This document shows positions 34,254 to 43,162 of a DNA stretch of 64,000 nucleotides, piece by piece. Positions within the stretch are counted from its first letter, which is position 1, and each line of letters starts with the position of its first letter. The DNA is from Rhodospirillales bacterium (GTDB lineage: Bacteria; Pseudomonadota; Alphaproteobacteria; UBA8366; JADFVY01): contig CP070634.1 in the NCBI GenBank assembly GCA_020356105.1, forward strand, positions 2,491,452 to 2,555,451. Reading direction: 5' to 3'. Under the pieces are notes generated by a model. That model saw nothing but the letters and a program-made list of their open reading frames with translations, was not told where the DNA came from and ran no database searches. The translations under genes and the position numbers were made by a program.

Positions 34254-35204
34254 ATGATCCGCTGGGCGACGGCGGCGCGCTTCGCCGCCATGGGGCTGGT
34301 GCTGGGCCTTGCGGCCTGCGCGGGCACCGGACAGACGACGCAGCTGCTGCGCGATCCGGGTCCCTTGCCGCGCCGCGCCATGGTCGACGACGTGCCCTTC
34401 TTCGCGCAGGAACGGTTCTACTGCGGCCCCGCCGCAACGGCGATGGCGCTGGCCTGGACCGGCCTGCCGGTCACCCAGGACGATCTCGTGCCGCAGGTCT
34501 ACACGCCGGGCCGCGAGGGCACGCTGCAGCCAGATGTAATTGCGGCGCTGCGCCGCAACGGACGTCTGGCGGTGCAGATCGAATCGCTGCCGGACCTGCT
34601 CGCCGAGTTGGCGGCCGGGCGGCCGGCTCTGGTGTTCCAGAATCTCGGCCTGTCCTGGGTGCCGCAATGGCACTTCGCCATCGCGATCGGTTACGATCTG
34701 CACGCGCGCGAGCTGATCCTGCATTCCGGCACCAATGAGAACTACCGCCAGGATCTGGGCACCTTCGAGCGCACCTGGGAGCGCGGCGGCTATTGGGCGC
34801 TCGCGGTCCTGAAAGCCGGGCAACTGCCGGTGCGGGCCGACGAGATTGCCGTGCTGCGGGCGGCCGCCGGGCTGGAGCGAGTTGGGCAGCACGAAGCCGC
34901 CGCCGGCGCGTACCAGGCGATCGGCCAGCGCTGGCCGAACAGCTTCGCCGCCCATTTCGGTCTCGGAAACACGCGCTACACCTTGGACGATATGGAAGGT
35001 GCGGAGGCCGCCTTTCGCCGTGCCATCGCCGCGCAGCCGGATGCCGCGGGCCCCGCCTGGAACAACCTCGCCTACGTGCTGGCGGCGCTCGACCGCCCTG
35101 AGGAAGCGGTGTATGCGGCGCGGCAAGCAGTCGCCAGCGACCCCGACGAGGCGAACTACAGGGCGACCCTCGCGGAGCTCGAGGGGCGCCGAACGGCGCC
35201 CTAA
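34254..35204 (+). CDS. PA2778 family lipoprotein cysteine peptidase with TPR-like tail
   Basis: About 316 aa. A signal peptide ends in a lipobox (LGLAACAG), so it is a lipoprotein. Residues 45-190 are a C39-like papain-fold peptidase domain: the cysteine is in ERFYCGPAATAMAL, the histidine in PQWHFAIAIGYD, and an Asn or Asp downstream in HSGTNENYRQD. Three TPR-like helical repeats follow (GLGNTRYTLDDMEGAEAAF, AWNNLAYVLAALDRPEEA). It is 31 bp after the second PA2779 copy, a pairing conserved in proteobacteria. Its target is unknown; the PA2779 proteins are natural candidates. Confidence 0.85.
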   Translation: MIRWATAARFAAMGLVLGLAACAGTGQTTQLLRDPGPLPRRAMVDDVPFFAQERFYCGPAATAMALAWTGLPVTQDDLVPQVYTPGREGTLQPDVIAALRRNGRLAVQIESLPDLLAELAAGRPALVFQNLGLSWVPQWHFAIAIGYDLHARELILHSGTNENYRQDLGTFERTWERGGYWALAVLKAGQLPVRADEIAVLRAAAGLERVGQHEAAAGAYQAIGQRWPNSFAAHFGLGNTRYTLDDMEGAEAAFRRAIAAQPDAAGPAWNNLAYVLAALDRPEEAVYAARQAVASDPDEANYRATLAELEGRRTAP

Positions 35205-35238
35205 CACACGGCAATAATTTCTTTTCTTGGACTCTGCC

Positions 35239-35270
35239 TTGGGCCAGTATTGGGCCAGTACCGGGCCATA
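35239..35270 (+). repeat. Three 11-bp tandem repeats upstream of FadL
   Basis: TTGGGCCAGTA, TTGGGCCAGTA and CCGGGCCATA follow one another with an 11-bp period (third copy degenerate), 50-80 bp before the FadL start codon. A helical-turn period suggests cooperative binding of a regulator on one DNA face. No such regulator gene is adjacent. Confidence 0.55.
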
Positions 35271-35320
35271 CAAACGGATTCGCGTCGCGGAAGCGCGGTC
35301 CCAGAACGGAGGAGATCTTC

Positions 35321-36586
35321 ATGCTATACGGGACGGACCCGACCCCCCGCCTGCGCCGAAGGCTGCTCGGCACATCGGCACTCGTTGTGCTCGGCGTCGC
35401 GCTGTACGGCGGGGCGGCACGGGATGCGGCGGCGGCCGGCTTCGCACTGAAGGAACAAAGCACCGCGGCGATGTCCAATGCCTTCGCGGGGGCCACGGCC
35501 GGCGCCGAGGACGTAACCTACATGTATTTCAACCCGGCCGGCCTCGCCCGCCATGACAAGAGCCAAGCGGCGATCGTGCTGAACTACATCATGCCGAAGG
35601 GCGAAACCAACAACGCAACGACCAGCCCCCCTGTCGGCGGCGAGCCGAACTCGGGCGATGCGGCGGAGGATGCCTTCGTGCCGGCCGCCTATCTGCTGTG
35701 GTCGGCGAGGCCGGACCTGAAATTCGGGCTCGGCATCAACACGCCGTTCGGGCTGACCACCAAGTACACCACGACCTGGGCCGGCCGGTTCGATGCCGTC
35801 GAATCGTCGATCATGACGGTCAACGTCAATCCGACGGTGGCCTACCGGATCAACGAGTCGCTGTCGCTCGGCGCGGGACTGCAGATCCAGTACATGGACG
35901 TCCTGCTGAGCCAGATGTCGGCCGGTGGACTTGCCGAAATCACCGGCGAGGATTGGGGCTACGGCTTCAACCTCGGGCTGCTGTACGAGTTTACCGAGGC
36001 GACCCGGCTCGGCCTCGCCTACCGGTCACGCATCTCGCACGAGCTGAAAGGCGATTTCAAGGTCGCCGGTACGTTTCTCTCGAACGCGAACGCCGATTTC
36101 ACGGCGCCGGAGCTGGTCACCCTCGGGGCCTATCACGACATCAACGAGCAATGGGCCATCATGGGCGAGGTGCAGTGGCAGGGCTGGAGCACCTTCGACG
36201 AACTCCGCGTGGTCGACGACGGCGGGAGTCTGATCGCGCTGACGCCGGAGAACTGGAAGGACGCCTGGTTCTTCTCGCTCGGCGCCACCTGGAAGGCGAG
36301 CGAAACCTGGACGCTGCGCGGCGGCGCCGCGGTCGAGCAGACGCCGGTCCCGGATCAGTTCCGGACGCCGCGCCTGACCGATGCGGACCGCACCTGGGTC
36401 GCGCTGGGGGCGCAGTACAAGCTGTCGCCGAGCTTCGCGATCGATGCGGGCTACACCCATATCTTCATCGACGATGCGACGATCAATTTGCCGGATCGGA
36501 CGGGGGTCGGCGGCCCGCCGGCGCTGACCGCGACCTACGAGAACTCGGTCGACATCATCAGCCTCCAGGGCGTCTGGCGGTTCTGA
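35321..36586 (+). CDS. OmpP1/FadL family outer-membrane protein
   Basis: 421 aa porin for long-chain fatty acids or other hydrophobic compounds. The signal peptide ends near AAAAGFALKEQS, which is the typical FadL N-terminus that plugs the barrel. MYFNPAGLAR and the NTPFGLTTKY segment are family hallmarks, and the C-terminus ends with Phe as in outer-membrane barrels (VWRF). A GGAGGAG site precedes the ATG. The substrate delivery fits the acyl-CoA ligase and beta-oxidation genes in this window. Confidence 0.92.
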   Translation: MLYGTDPTPRLRRRLLGTSALVVLGVALYGGAARDAAAAGFALKEQSTAAMSNAFAGATAGAEDVTYMYFNPAGLARHDKSQAAIVLNYIMPKGETNNATTSPPVGGEPNSGDAAEDAFVPAAYLLWSARPDLKFGLGINTPFGLTTKYTTTWAGRFDAVESSIMTVNVNPTVAYRINESLSLGAGLQIQYMDVLLSQMSAGGLAEITGEDWGYGFNLGLLYEFTEATRLGLAYRSRISHELKGDFKVAGTFLSNANADFTAPELVTLGAYHDINEQWAIMGEVQWQGWSTFDELRVVDDGGSLIALTPENWKDAWFFSLGATWKASETWTLRGGAAVEQTPVPDQFRTPRLTDADRTWVALGAQYKLSPSFAIDAGYTHIFIDDATINLPDRTGVGGPPALTATYENSVDIISLQGVWRF

Positions 36587-36619
36587 GCCGCGGCCGAATC
36601 CGGTTCGCCGATGCGAAAG

Positions 36620-36645
36620 CGGCCGCCGGGGCGATCCGGCGGCCG
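36620..36645. terminator. Strong hairpin between fadL-like and bioY genes
   Basis: CGGCCGCCGG, six bases, CCGGCGGCCG: a perfect 10-bp stem, followed by TTCCTGTT on the plus strand. It lies 34 bp after the FadL stop and between convergent genes, so it probably ends the rightward transcript. Confidence 0.65.
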
Positions 36646-36674
36646 TTCCTGTTGCGATCTCGCGATGCCTGAGT

Positions 36675-37283
36675 TCAGCCGTCGCGCCAGCGCCGCACCG
36701 CTCTCCAGGCCAGCGGCATGACCGCGGCGGCCAGCACCAGCTTGACGGCGTCGCCGAGGAGGAAGGGCAAGAGCCCCCATTCGAGGATCGGCTTGTCCCA
36801 GCCGAACAGGGCGCCGAGCCACAAGAGGCCGGGCAGGTAGATCGCGATATTGCCGATCAGCATCGCCAGCGCCGTCGTCGCCGCGCTGCGGTCCCAGCCG
36901 CGTTCCGCCAGCCAGCCGACCAGCATCGCCGCGGCGACGAATCCAACCAGGTAGCCGCCGGTCCCGCCCAGCATGTAGGCAAGTCCGATACCCTTCTCCG
37001 GCGTGCCGGCGAACACCGGCAGGCCAACCGCGCCTTCGGCGAGGTACAGCAGCAGCGTCGCGCCGCCGAGGCGCCAGCCATAGGCCATGCCGATGGCCAG
37101 GACCACGAAGGTCTGCAGGGTGAGCGGCACCGGATAGAACGGCACCTGGATCTTGGCGCTCAGCGTCAGCAGCGCGGTGCCGGCAAGCGCCAGGACGGCA
37201 AGCCGCAGGCTCCTCGAGAGCCCGCCCTCGGGCCAGAGGGCGCCGATCAGTGTCTGTTGCGGGAAGGTCGTTGAACTGCTCAT
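36675..37283 (-). CDS. bioY: Biotin transporter BioY
   Basis: 202 aa membrane S-component of a biotin ECF transporter. Six helices, with KIQVPFYPVPLTLQTFVVL and GATLLLYLAEGAVGLPVF, are the family signatures. The start at 37283 has a GGAGAGG ribosome site; the frame remains open far upstream through sequence antisense to the parC end, which is not coding. No bioM or bioN is next to it, so it may work alone or with a shared module. It converges with the FadL gene. Confidence 0.9.
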   Translation of the reverse strand: MSSSTTFPQQTLIGALWPEGGLSRSLRLAVLALAGTALLTLSAKIQVPFYPVPLTLQTFVVLAIGMAYGWRLGGATLLLYLAEGAVGLPVFAGTPEKGIGLAYMLGGTGGYLVGFVAAAMLVGWLAERGWDRSAATTALAMLIGNIAIYLPGLLWLGALFGWDKPILEWGLLPFLLGDAVKLVLAAAVMPLAWRAVRRWRDG

Positions 37284-37417
37284 CGCGATCGCCTCTCCAA
37301 TCCGAATTCGTGCTCCGGTCGCTTTATAGCGGCGCGCCGGGGCAAACCCCAGCACATTTTTGCGCGGCTCGCTGCTCTGCGAGCCGGGCCCTGCCGGAAA
37401 CACCGGTCCGACCGCCG

Positions 37418-39646
37418 TCAGCCGAATCTGTTGTTGCGGGGGAACCCCTGCGGCGGCAGGCGGCCGGCCTGGGCGCGCTTGCCGAGCCAGCCGTCGAGCC
37501 TCGTTTCGCTGCGCTCGCCGCCGCCATGCTTCCACGAGAGGCCGGTGGCGCGCTCGAACACCTTGACGTCCGACAGCCCGCCATCCTTGTAGCGCTGCAG
37601 GATGACGCCGCGGCCCCGTGCCAGTACCGGCACCTCGTCGAGCCCGAAGATCAGCAGCTTGCGGTTGCGGCCCATTACCGCCACCGAATCGCCCTCGGCC
37701 GGCACGCAGACGGCGGCCTCCACCTTGCCGGATACGTTGAGCACCTGTTTGCCGGCGCGGGTCTGGGCCAGCACGCCGTCCTCCTCGACAACGAAACCGC
37801 GCCCGTCGCTGGCGGCGACCAGCAGGCGGCGACCCGGCTTGTGGACGAGGATGACGACGATCTCGTTCTCGGCGCCGAGCTCGACCATCAGGTTGAGCGG
37901 CTCGCCGAAACCGCGGCCACCGGGCAGCTTGTCGCATCCCAGCGTGTAGAAGCGGCCGTTGGTTGCGAACACCAGCAGTTTGTCGGTGGTCTCCGCGTGC
38001 AGGTGGAAGCGATGGCCGTCGCCTTCCTTGTACTTCAGCTCGGTGTCGGCCGGCAGGTGGCCGCGCAGCGCCCGGATCCAGCCGCGCTGCGAGCAGACCA
38101 CCGTCACCGGCTCGCGCTCGATCATCGCCTCCACCGGCACGACGACCGCGGCCGGCGCTTCGCCCAGCACGGTGCGACGCGGCCCGTAGCGCGGGTCCTT
38201 GCCGAAGCGCTCGCGGATCGCGCGGATCTCGTCGGCGATCGCATCCCAACGCCCGCCCTCGTCGGCGAGCAGGGCCTTGAGGCGCTTGCGCTCTTCGGCA
38301 AGCTGCTTGTGCTCGTCCCTGATCTCTATCTCCTGCAGCTTGTGCAAGCGGCGCAGGCGCAAATTCAGGATCGCGTCGGCCTGCGCCTCGGACAGCTTGA
38401 AACGCGCGATCAGCTCGGCCTTCGGGTCGTCGGCCTCGCGGACGATGCGGATCACCTCGTCGAGATTGAGATAGGCGACAAGATAGCCGTCGAGGATCTC
38501 GATCCGCGACTCGACCTTATCCAGCCGGTGTGCGGTGCGCCGCTTCAGCACCTCGTGGCGATGGTCCAGGAACGCCTGCAGCACGTCGCGCAGGCTCATC
38601 ACCCGCGGCGTCTGGTCGGCGTCCAGCACATTCATGTTAAGGCCGAAGCGGATCTCCAGATCGGTATTGCGGAACAGCGACTCCATCAGCAGCGCCGGGT
38701 CGACATTGCGGCTCTTGGGCTCGATCACCAAGCGGATGTCCTCTGCCGACTCGTCGCGCACGTCGGCCAGCATCGGCAGCTTGCGGTTGAGCAGCAGATC
38801 GGCGATCCGCTCGTGCAGCTTCGCCTTCTGTACCTGGTACGGGATCTCCGTGACCACGATCTGCCAGGTGCCGCCCTTCTGCTTCTCGACCTCCCAGCGG
38901 GCGCGCAGGCGCAGGCTGCCGCGGCCGGTACGGTAGGCCTGGGCGATGTTTTCGGGCGATTCGACGAGTTCGCCGCCGGTCGGGAAATCCGGACCCGGCA
39001 TCAGCGAAAGCAGCTTGTCGAAGCCGGCATTGGGAAACTTGATGAGGTGCAGCAGCGCGGCGCAGATCTCGCCGACATTGTGCGGCGGAATGTTGGTCGC
39101 CATGCCGACCGCGATGCCGGCGGCGCCATTGGCGAGAAGATTCGGGAAGCCGGCCGGCAGCACGACGGGTTCCTCGCGCTCGCCGTCATAGGTCTCGCGG
39201 AAATCGACGGCGTCCTCGTCGATCCCCTCCATCAACGTCTCCGCGACCTCGGTCAGCCGCGCCTCGGTGTAGCGATAGGCCGCAGCCGGGTCGCCGTCGA
39301 TATTGCCGAAATTGCCCTGCCCGTCGACCAGCGGGTAGCGCACCGCGAACTCCTGGGCGAGCCGCACCATGGCATCGTAGATCGCGGCGTCGCCATGCGG
39401 GTGAAAATTGCCCATCGTATCGCCGACGATCTTGGCGCATTTCTTGAAGGTGGCTGCCGGGTTCAGCCGCAGCTCGCGCATCGTATAGAGGAGGCGGCGG
39501 TGGACCGGTTTCAGCCCGTCGCGCACATCCGGCAGCGAGCGCGCCATGATCGTCGACAGCGCATAGGACAGGTAGCGCTCCTGCAGAATGTCGGCGAGCT
39601 GGGCCGGCTGGGCGCCGTTGTCGTCGGCCACGGGACGGCTGGCCAT
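37418..39646 (-). CDS. parC: DNA topoisomerase IV subunit A
   Basis: 742 aa. The N-terminal breakage-reunion domain has the DNA-attacking tyrosine Y126 in YRYTEARL, and residues [19 protein letters not shown] (75-93) include the quinolone-determining region. At the positions of E. coli Ser80 and Glu84 it has Ala87 and Asp91. The C-terminal half is a shorter pinwheel domain than in GyrA, with no GyrA box. It decatenates replicated chromosomes with ParE. It lies 40 bp downstream of recO in the same direction, as usual in this class. Confidence 0.93.
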   Translation of the reverse strand: MASRPVADDNGAQPAQLADILQERYLSYALSTIMARSLPDVRDGLKPVHRRLLYTMRELRLNPAATFKKCAKIVGDTMGNFHPHGDAAIYDAMVRLAQEFAVRYPLVDGQGNFGNIDGDPAAAYRYTEARLTEVAETLMEGIDEDAVDFRETYDGEREEPVVLPAGFPNLLANGAAGIAVGMATNIPPHNVGEICAALLHLIKFPNAGFDKLLSLMPGPDFPTGGELVESPENIAQAYRTGRGSLRLRARWEVEKQKGGTWQIVVTEIPYQVQKAKLHERIADLLLNRKLPMLADVRDESAEDIRLVIEPKSRNVDPALLMESLFRNTDLEIRFGLNMNVLDADQTPRVMSLRDVLQAFLDHRHEVLKRRTAHRLDKVESRIEILDGYLVAYLNLDEVIRIVREADDPKAELIARFKLSEAQADAILNLRLRRLHKLQEIEIRDEHKQLAEERKRLKALLADEGGRWDAIADEIRAIRERFGKDPRYGPRRTVLGEAPAAVVVPVEAMIEREPVTVVCSQRGWIRALRGHLPADTELKYKEGDGHRFHLHAETTDKLLVFATNGRFYTLGCDKLPGGRGFGEPLNLMVELGAENEIVVILVHKPGRRLLVAASDGRGFVVEEDGVLAQTRAGKQVLNVSGKVEAAVCVPAEGDSVAVMGRNRKLLIFGLDEVPVLARGRGVILQRYKDGGLSDVKVFERATGLSWKHGGGERSETRLDGWLGKRAQAGRLPPQGFPRNNRFG

Positions 39647-39686
39647 CGGGGAATCTCCTACCAGATATGGTGTGCTCTGCCGGGAC

Positions 39687-40427
39687 TTATACTATGTCTC
39701 GCCGGTGCGCGTCGAGCCCACGCAGATGGGTGATCAGCCGTTCACGGGCATCCGGCGTGTGCCGGTCCTGCGGCGCGAAGACGTGGCGTTCGAGGAACCA
39801 GCCGGTCAGCCGCAGCCCGTCCAGCACCTGCTGCACGTCGGCCGCGCCGCTGTCCGGCGACAGAAACCTCGGCAGCGGCAACAGCCTGTCGCGCCAGGGC
39901 TCGCCGGCCGAAAGCGAGACCGCGCGGCCGCTTTTCGGCGACACGTAAGCAAGACCGTCATTCGTGCCGGTGGCCGCGCAGGACGACAGATCAAGCCCGA
40001 AACCGAGATCGGCGAGCAGGAACAATTCCCAGCGCACGTAGGATTCGGCCCAGTCGGGCGCCTCGAGCGCCACCAGCAGGTCCGCCAGCGCAAAGTACAG
40101 CTCGGGATGCGGCGCCCGCTCCGGCAGCGCCGATTCGAGTAGCGCCGTCGCCGATGTGAGCGTCGCCAGCGGCCCCGGCCGGTCGTACAGTGCAGCGCCG
40201 CTGGCGAGCGGCTCGACGGTGTAGGCACCGAGATGCTCCTCCAGACGCGCCCGCCAGGTCGCCGCCAGGGTGTTGCCCGGCTGCAGGACGCCGCGCAGGC
40301 GCCGCGAGGCGCCGCCGCGCACCAGCCCCGCATGGCGGCCGTGCTCGGCGGTCAGCAGGCTGACGATCGCCGCCGCCTCGCCATGGCGGCGGACCGCCAG
40401 CACAATGCCTTCGTCACGCCATTCCAT
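39687..40427 (-). CDS. recO: DNA repair protein RecO
   Basis: 246 aa, full length. The N-terminal OB-fold begins [22 protein letters not shown] and runs into [21 protein letters not shown], both typical of RecO in Alphaproteobacteria; the C-terminal part is helical. RecO loads RecA on single-stranded DNA with RecR. In related genomes it follows era directly; here a three-gene cassette separates the two. Confidence 0.9.
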   Translation of the reverse strand: MEWRDEGIVLAVRRHGEAAAIVSLLTAEHGRHAGLVRGGASRRLRGVLQPGNTLAATWRARLEEHLGAYTVEPLASGAALYDRPGPLATLTSATALLESALPERAPHPELYFALADLLVALEAPDWAESYVRWELFLLADLGFGLDLSSCAATGTNDGLAYVSPKSGRAVSLSAGEPWRDRLLPLPRFLSPDSGAADVQQVLDGLRLTGWFLERHVFAPQDRHTPDARERLITHLRGLDAHRRDIV

Positions 40428-40453
40428 GCGGTCAGCTTAGCGGACTCGCGCCC

Positions 40454-41338
40454 TCACCCCGGCGGCGGGGCCACCACCTTGGCGTAGGCGTCGCCTTCGA
40501 CGACGCGGCCGACATTGCGGAAGACGTCCACCGTCACTTCGAACGCCTCGCGGGTAATCTCGACATGCTCCGACCAGTTGCCGAGCTTCTGGTAGGCGGC
40601 GATCGTGCTGGCCAGCACGGCCGGGTCGATCTCCGGAAAATGCGACTGCTCGGCGGCGGCGATCTCCGCCGCCGGCGTGGCGTTGATCCACTTGCGCGCC
40701 TTGCGGTAGGCACGCATGAAGGCGCGCGCCATGTCGGTCTCGAGCCATTCGCGGGTCGCCGCGAGGCTGGAGAAGGCGCAGGGACCGATGGCATCGCCGA
40801 GGCCCGCCACGACATAGCCGACGCCGTCATGCTCCAGCTGCTGCGGCGCCGGGCCCTGCTGGTGGATGTAGTCGCCCTCGCCGGCGCGGAACGCCGCGTC
40901 CATCTCGTCGACATTGCCGGCATCGACGGCGACGATCGAACCGTAGTCCAGGCCCTGCCTCTTGCAGGCGTATTTGAACATCGCCAGCGGCTGGCCGCCA
41001 TGGTCGACCAGAACCCGCTTGCCGGCGAGCTTCGACCAGTTGAAATCCGGATCGGGGGCGCGCGCGGTCAGGAAGAAGCCGTCCTTCTCGTTGACCTGGG
41101 CGAAATGCACCGCCGGCGGATCCTCGCCCTTCTCAAGGCTGCTCAGCCCCTGCGACGGCGCCGATTGCACGACTTGGGCCGTGCCGTCGAGCAGCGCCGC
41201 GATCGCCGAGACGCCGGGCGGCGAGATCGACAGATCCGGCTCCAGCCCCTCCTCGGCCAAGAAACCGCCGGCCGCAGTCGCGATCAGCGGGCTGTAGAAG
41301 GCGGAAAAGCGGGTGAACTGGATGTTGATACGGGTCAT
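40454..41338 (-). CDS. NMT1/THI5-like binding protein without signal peptide
   Basis: 294 aa of the periplasmic-binding-protein-like NMT1 fold used by nitrate, sulfonate and thiamine-precursor transporters: QFTRFSAFYSPLIATAAGGF at the start, then PPGVSAIAALLDG and WLETDMARAFMRAYRKA. The protein starts directly with the first strand, MTRINIQF, so there is no export signal, and no permease or ATPase gene is near. It may be a cytoplasmic enzyme or binding protein. It is grouped with a dehydrogenase and an MBL-fold gene. Confidence 0.75.
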   Translation of the reverse strand: MTRINIQFTRFSAFYSPLIATAAGGFLAEEGLEPDLSISPPGVSAIAALLDGTAQVVQSAPSQGLSSLEKGEDPPAVHFAQVNEKDGFFLTARAPDPDFNWSKLAGKRVLVDHGGQPLAMFKYACKRQGLDYGSIVAVDAGNVDEMDAAFRAGEGDYIHQQGPAPQQLEHDGVGYVVAGLGDAIGPCAFSSLAATREWLETDMARAFMRAYRKARKWINATPAAEIAAAEQSHFPEIDPAVLASTIAAYQKLGNWSEHVEITREAFEVTVDVFRNVGRVVEGDAYAKVVAPPPG

Positions 41339-41399
41339 GACGTGTCCTCGCCGTTCGGGTTGCGATCAGATTCGATGATATACGTCGGCGGCGACGGGT

Positions 41400-42293
41400 T
41401 CACCCGCGGATTTCCACGCCGGCCCAGTCCTCGATCAACCGGGCGATCTCGGTAAAGTCGGATTGCGGGCCGAATTTCGCATTGGTCACCGCCATCAGCT
41501 CGCGCACCACCGCGCCGGCCAACATCGGCACGCCGAGCGCCTCCGCCTCGTCGACGCACAGGCGGACGTCCTTGTAGGCAAGGCCGGTGGCGAAGCCGGC
41601 ATCGAACCGGCGGGGCAGGATACGGCGCGGGAACTTGTCCTGGGTCGCGCTGTTGCGGCCGGTTCCGGCGTTGAAGATCTCGACCAGCACGTTGGGGTCG
41701 AGGCCGGCCTTCACCCCCATGGCGACGACCTCGGAGGTCAGCGCCAGCGCCGCCACCGAGAGCATGTTGTTGCCGAGCTTGGCGACCTGCCCGAGACCGG
41801 CCTTCTCGCCGACATGGAATACCTTGCCGAACACGCCCAGCAACGGCTCGAGCGCAGCCCGCTCGGCTTCCGGGCAGGCCAGCATGACGGCGAGCGTGCC
41901 GGCCACGGCACCGGCGACACCGCCGCTGACCGGCGAGTCGACCCAGACGATGTCGCGATCGTCCATGGCGGCGGCGATCGCGCTCGCAACGCTCGGCCCG
42001 GTGGTCGATAGATCGATCGCGCAACGGATCTTGCTGCCGTGGATCAATCCGCCCTCGCCGAGCGCCACCTCTTGAACGATCGCGGGTGTCGGCAGGCTGA
42101 CGAACACCTGTTCCGTCGCCGCGGCGACCTCCGCGGCGGAGGCGGTGCTTCGCGCACCGCGCGCGGCCAGCGGCTCGATCGCGGCCGGGTTGGTATCGAA
42201 CACGACGAGGCTATGCCCTGCGTCGATGAGACGGGACGACATCGGCCCGCCCATCTGGCCGACCCCGACAAATCCCAGTGTCTGTCCTGCCAT
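41400..42293 (-). CDS. NAD(P)-dependent 3-hydroxyisobutyrate dehydrogenase-like oxidoreductase
   Basis: 297 aa beta-hydroxyacid dehydrogenase. The Rossmann loop GVGQMGGPM begins at residue 9, the substrate loop is SPVSGGVAGAVAGTLAVM, and the catalytic lysine is in GQVAKLGNNML. Family members reduce or oxidise small 3-hydroxy acids such as 3-hydroxyisobutyrate or tartronate semialdehyde; the substrate cannot be fixed from sequence. It is 31 bp after the MBL-fold gene and before the NMT1-like gene, all in one direction. Confidence 0.88.
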   Translation of the reverse strand: MAGQTLGFVGVGQMGGPMSSRLIDAGHSLVVFDTNPAAIEPLAARGARSTASAAEVAAATEQVFVSLPTPAIVQEVALGEGGLIHGSKIRCAIDLSTTGPSVASAIAAAMDDRDIVWVDSPVSGGVAGAVAGTLAVMLACPEAERAALEPLLGVFGKVFHVGEKAGLGQVAKLGNNMLSVAALALTSEVVAMGVKAGLDPNVLVEIFNAGTGRNSATQDKFPRRILPRRFDAGFATGLAYKDVRLCVDEAEALGVPMLAGAVVRELMAVTNAKFGPQSDFTEIARLIEDWAGVEIRG

Positions 42294-42324
42294 CGCCCTG
42301 CCCTCCTGTCTGCCTGTTGTTCCG

Positions 42325-43119
42325 TTATTCGGCCGGCGGCGCGTCGAGCCGCGCGACCCAGCCCTTGAGCGCCTCGTTCGGCGCCGGATAGCGCTCCATC
42401 ACCAGCGGATCATGGCCCGGGATCACGTGGCCGGGCGAGTCCGCGAGCCGGTTGATGGTCTTATAGCCTTCCAGCATGTCGCCGACGCTGTGGACGATCG
42501 GGAACGGTCGCCCCTGTTCGATATTGGCGTAGAAATGCGTGGCGTCGGAGGCCAGCACCACCCAGCCGCGCCGGGTGCGCACCCGCACCACCTGGATGCC
42601 GGCGGTGTGCCCGCCGACCCAGTGCACGCTGATGCCGGGCGCGATCTCGGCGGCGCCGTTGTGGAAGGCCACCCGCCCCTCGAAGATCCGCCGCACCATG
42701 ACTGCGATGTCCTCCGGCTCGAAGGCGCTGCGCAAGGCCTCGTGGCACATGCAGCGGCCCGTGCAGTAGGCCATCTCGCGATCCTGGACGTGATAGCGGG
42801 CGCCCGGGAACAGGTCGTGGTTGCCGGCATGGTCGTAATGCATGTGGGTGAGGATCACGTCCTCGACCTGCGCCGGATCGAGCCCGATCGCCTTCAGCCC
42901 TTCGGCCGGCGGGTTCACCATCTCGCGCCCGCGTTGCCTGGCCATCTCGGCATCGAATCCGCTGTCGACGACGAAGGTCCGCTCTTCGCCCACGATCGCC
43001 CAGACGAAGTAATCCAGCGGCATCATGACGTCATGCGGATCGCCGCCGATGAAATTGTAGCGCGACAGGCGCTCGTGGCGCCCGTATTTGATCGCATAGA
43101 TCTCGTAGCTGTCGGCCAT
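42325..43119 (-). CDS. MBL-fold N-acyl homoserine lactonase family protein
   Basis: 264 aa metallo-beta-lactamase-fold hydrolase. The metal motif THMHYDHAGN is near residue 94, followed by GHTAGIQ and SDATHFYANI for the other ligands, and a final PGHDPLVM. This pattern is that of the AiiA/AttM group that opens acyl homoserine lactone rings, though related proteins act on other lactones. The ATG at 43119 is preceded by AGGAGGACAG. It is the first gene of the cassette lying between era and recO. Confidence 0.85.
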   Translation of the reverse strand: MADSYEIYAIKYGRHERLSRYNFIGGDPHDVMMPLDYFVWAIVGEERTFVVDSGFDAEMARQRGREMVNPPAEGLKAIGLDPAQVEDVILTHMHYDHAGNHDLFPGARYHVQDREMAYCTGRCMCHEALRSAFEPEDIAVMVRRIFEGRVAFHNGAAEIAPGISVHWVGGHTAGIQVVRVRTRRGWVVLASDATHFYANIEQGRPFPIVHSVGDMLEGYKTINRLADSPGHVIPGHDPLVMERYPAPNEALKGWVARLDAPPAE

Positions 43120-43162
43120 GTCGCCTGTCCTCCTTCTGCCGTTGCCGTGCCGGCTCCTTGCC

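Noticed and set aside
37284..37345. BioR operator upstream of bioY
   Set aside because: Only a half-site-like TTATAG is present; the palindrome TTAT-N2-ATAA is not found.
37250..39733. 827-aa open frame on the plus strand
   Set aside because: Antisense to parC in a high-GC gene; histidine/arginine/glutamine-rich with no domain. A codon-position artefact.
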